Assembly (NCBI GenBank): GCA_027448945.1
Contig: DAIDMQ010000009.1
Span: 1 to 64,000, forward strand
Reading direction: 5' to 3'
Origin: Gallionellaceae bacterium
GTDB taxonomy: Bacteria; Pseudomonadota; Gammaproteobacteria; Burkholderiales; Gallionellaceae
DNA: 64,000 bases
Position 1 is the first letter of the stretch, and the number at the start of each line of letters is the position of its first letter. Made by a program: the position numbers and the translations under genes. Shown piece after piece: positions 63,500 through 64,000 of this stretch. A model generated the notes under the pieces. That model was not told where the DNA came from. It did no database searches and saw only the letters and a list, made by a program, of their open reading frames with translations.

Positions 63500-64000
63500 A
63501 TGAATTTTTTGGATATAGTTTTTTACGTGTTTGCAACCATCACCGTGTTTGCGGCGATGGGTGTGATTACGTCGCGTAACCCGGTGAACGCGGCACTGTT
63601 CTTGGTATTGGCATTCTGCAGTTCTGCGGGTATCTGGATGACACTGGAAGCCGAGTTTTTGGCTATCGTGCTGGTGTTGGTCTACGTTGGAGCGGTAATG
63701 GTGCTGTTCCTGTTCGTGGTGATGATGCTGGATATCAATCTGGTGCGTCTGCGCGAGGGTTTCTGGCGCTGGTTCCCATTTGGCGCTGCGATTGCTGGTG
63801 TGATGGTGTTCGAGATGATTTATGTGCTGGGTGCGCGTCAAACGTCTGACACTGTGAACGCGGTCGCTCATCCTGCCAATTACAGCAACACCAAAGAACT
63901 GGGCCGATTGCTGTACACACAGTATGTCTACCCCTTTGAGTTGGCAGCGGTATTGTTGCTGTTGGCGATGGTCGCTGCGATTGCATTGACTTTGCGCCGT
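63500..64000 (+). CDS. nuoJ: NADH-quinone oxidoreductase subunit J (cut by window end)
   Basis: Absent from the track because the frame is open at the right edge. It starts at ATG 63500 with GAGAGGATAAGAG upstream and reads MNFLDIVFYVFATITVF, with ITSRNPVNAALFLVLAF and VLVYVGAVMVLFLFVVMML, the NuoJ signature helices. At least 167 residues are in the window, about 80 percent or more of a typical NuoJ. nuoK to nuoN would be expected beyond the edge. Confidence 0.95.
   Translation, partial: MNFLDIVFYVFATITVFAAMGVITSRNPVNAALFLVLAFCSSAGIWMTLEAEFLAIVLVLVYVGAVMVLFLFVVMMLDINLVRLREGFWRWFPFGAAIAGVMVFEMIYVLGARQTSDTVNAVAHPANYSNTKELGRLLYTQYVYPFELAAVLLLLAMVAAIALTLRR

Noticed and set aside
62768-63871. 367-codon minus-strand ORF across nuoH, nuoI and nuoJ
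   Set aside because: Antisense shadow of three real genes; low-complexity His/Gln-rich translation.

Overview
The window is chromosomal DNA from a betaproteobacterium. The nuoA-J operon (14-subunit complex I type), the secG/tRNA-Leu/nuoA junction, pilS-pilR-ampD, gmk-rpoZ-spoT, thiS-thiG-trmB, a betaproteobacterial proteasome-like Ntn hydrolase and ferrous-iron transport FeoAB all fit this group. Gene content is compatible with a Nitrosomonadales/Gallionellaceae-like lineage, but that placement is inference. There is no rRNA and no CRISPR array.

Left edge to about 5.4 kb is accessory. It is most of an integrated filamentous phage (inovirus): major-coat-like gene, small membrane and Cys-rich genes, rolling-circle replication initiator, ssDNA-binding protein, AlpA/Xis-like regulator, divergent XRE repressor, membrane protein and tyrosine integrase. 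The integrase abuts the 3' end of a tRNA-Phe gene, the likely attachment site. An IS3-family element enters from the left and appears to cut the 3' end of the coat gene.

5.6 to 32 kb is mostly core genome: MFS permease, ispB, pilS-pilR-ampD, nrdAB behind a pair of NrdR boxes, a Lys/Ala/Pro-rich histone-like protein, a BPH/HslV-like peptidase, pabB, yicC-gmk-rpoZ-spoT, a PP2C phosphatase, rph-rdgB, a PEBP-like protein, hemW, psiF-like, GFA, trmB-thiG-thiS, tRNA-Gly, a drug-type MFS permease and a degenerate pseudouridine-synthase-like protein.

32 to 41 kb holds a strong candidate c-di-GMP-I (GEMM) riboswitch on the minus strand ahead of a 63-residue Cys-rich protein, dnaE carrying an in-frame palindromic insertion, an HDOD-REC-GGDEF signalling protein and feoAB.

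41.2 to 46.7 kb is the most unusual part. It is a compact, translationally coupled four-gene cassette related to DNA phosphorothioation (Dnd) systems: DndC-like sulfurtransferase, a 74-residue protein, a DndD-like SMC ATPase, and an FtsK/HerA-type motor whose N-terminus looks like DndE. A divergent HTH gene lies across an intergenic region with two palindromes. No dndB and no dndFGH restriction genes are in the window, so this is either a minimal modification system or a variant defence system in which the FtsK-like motor is the extra component.

46.8 to 64 kb returns to core genes: dapA-bamC-MBL hydrolase, a small lipoprotein, a DUF7931-like protein, a RoxA/YcfD oxygenase, bcp, slyD-like, panC, panD, tpiA, secG, tRNA-Leu and nuoA to nuoJ, the last cut by the window end.
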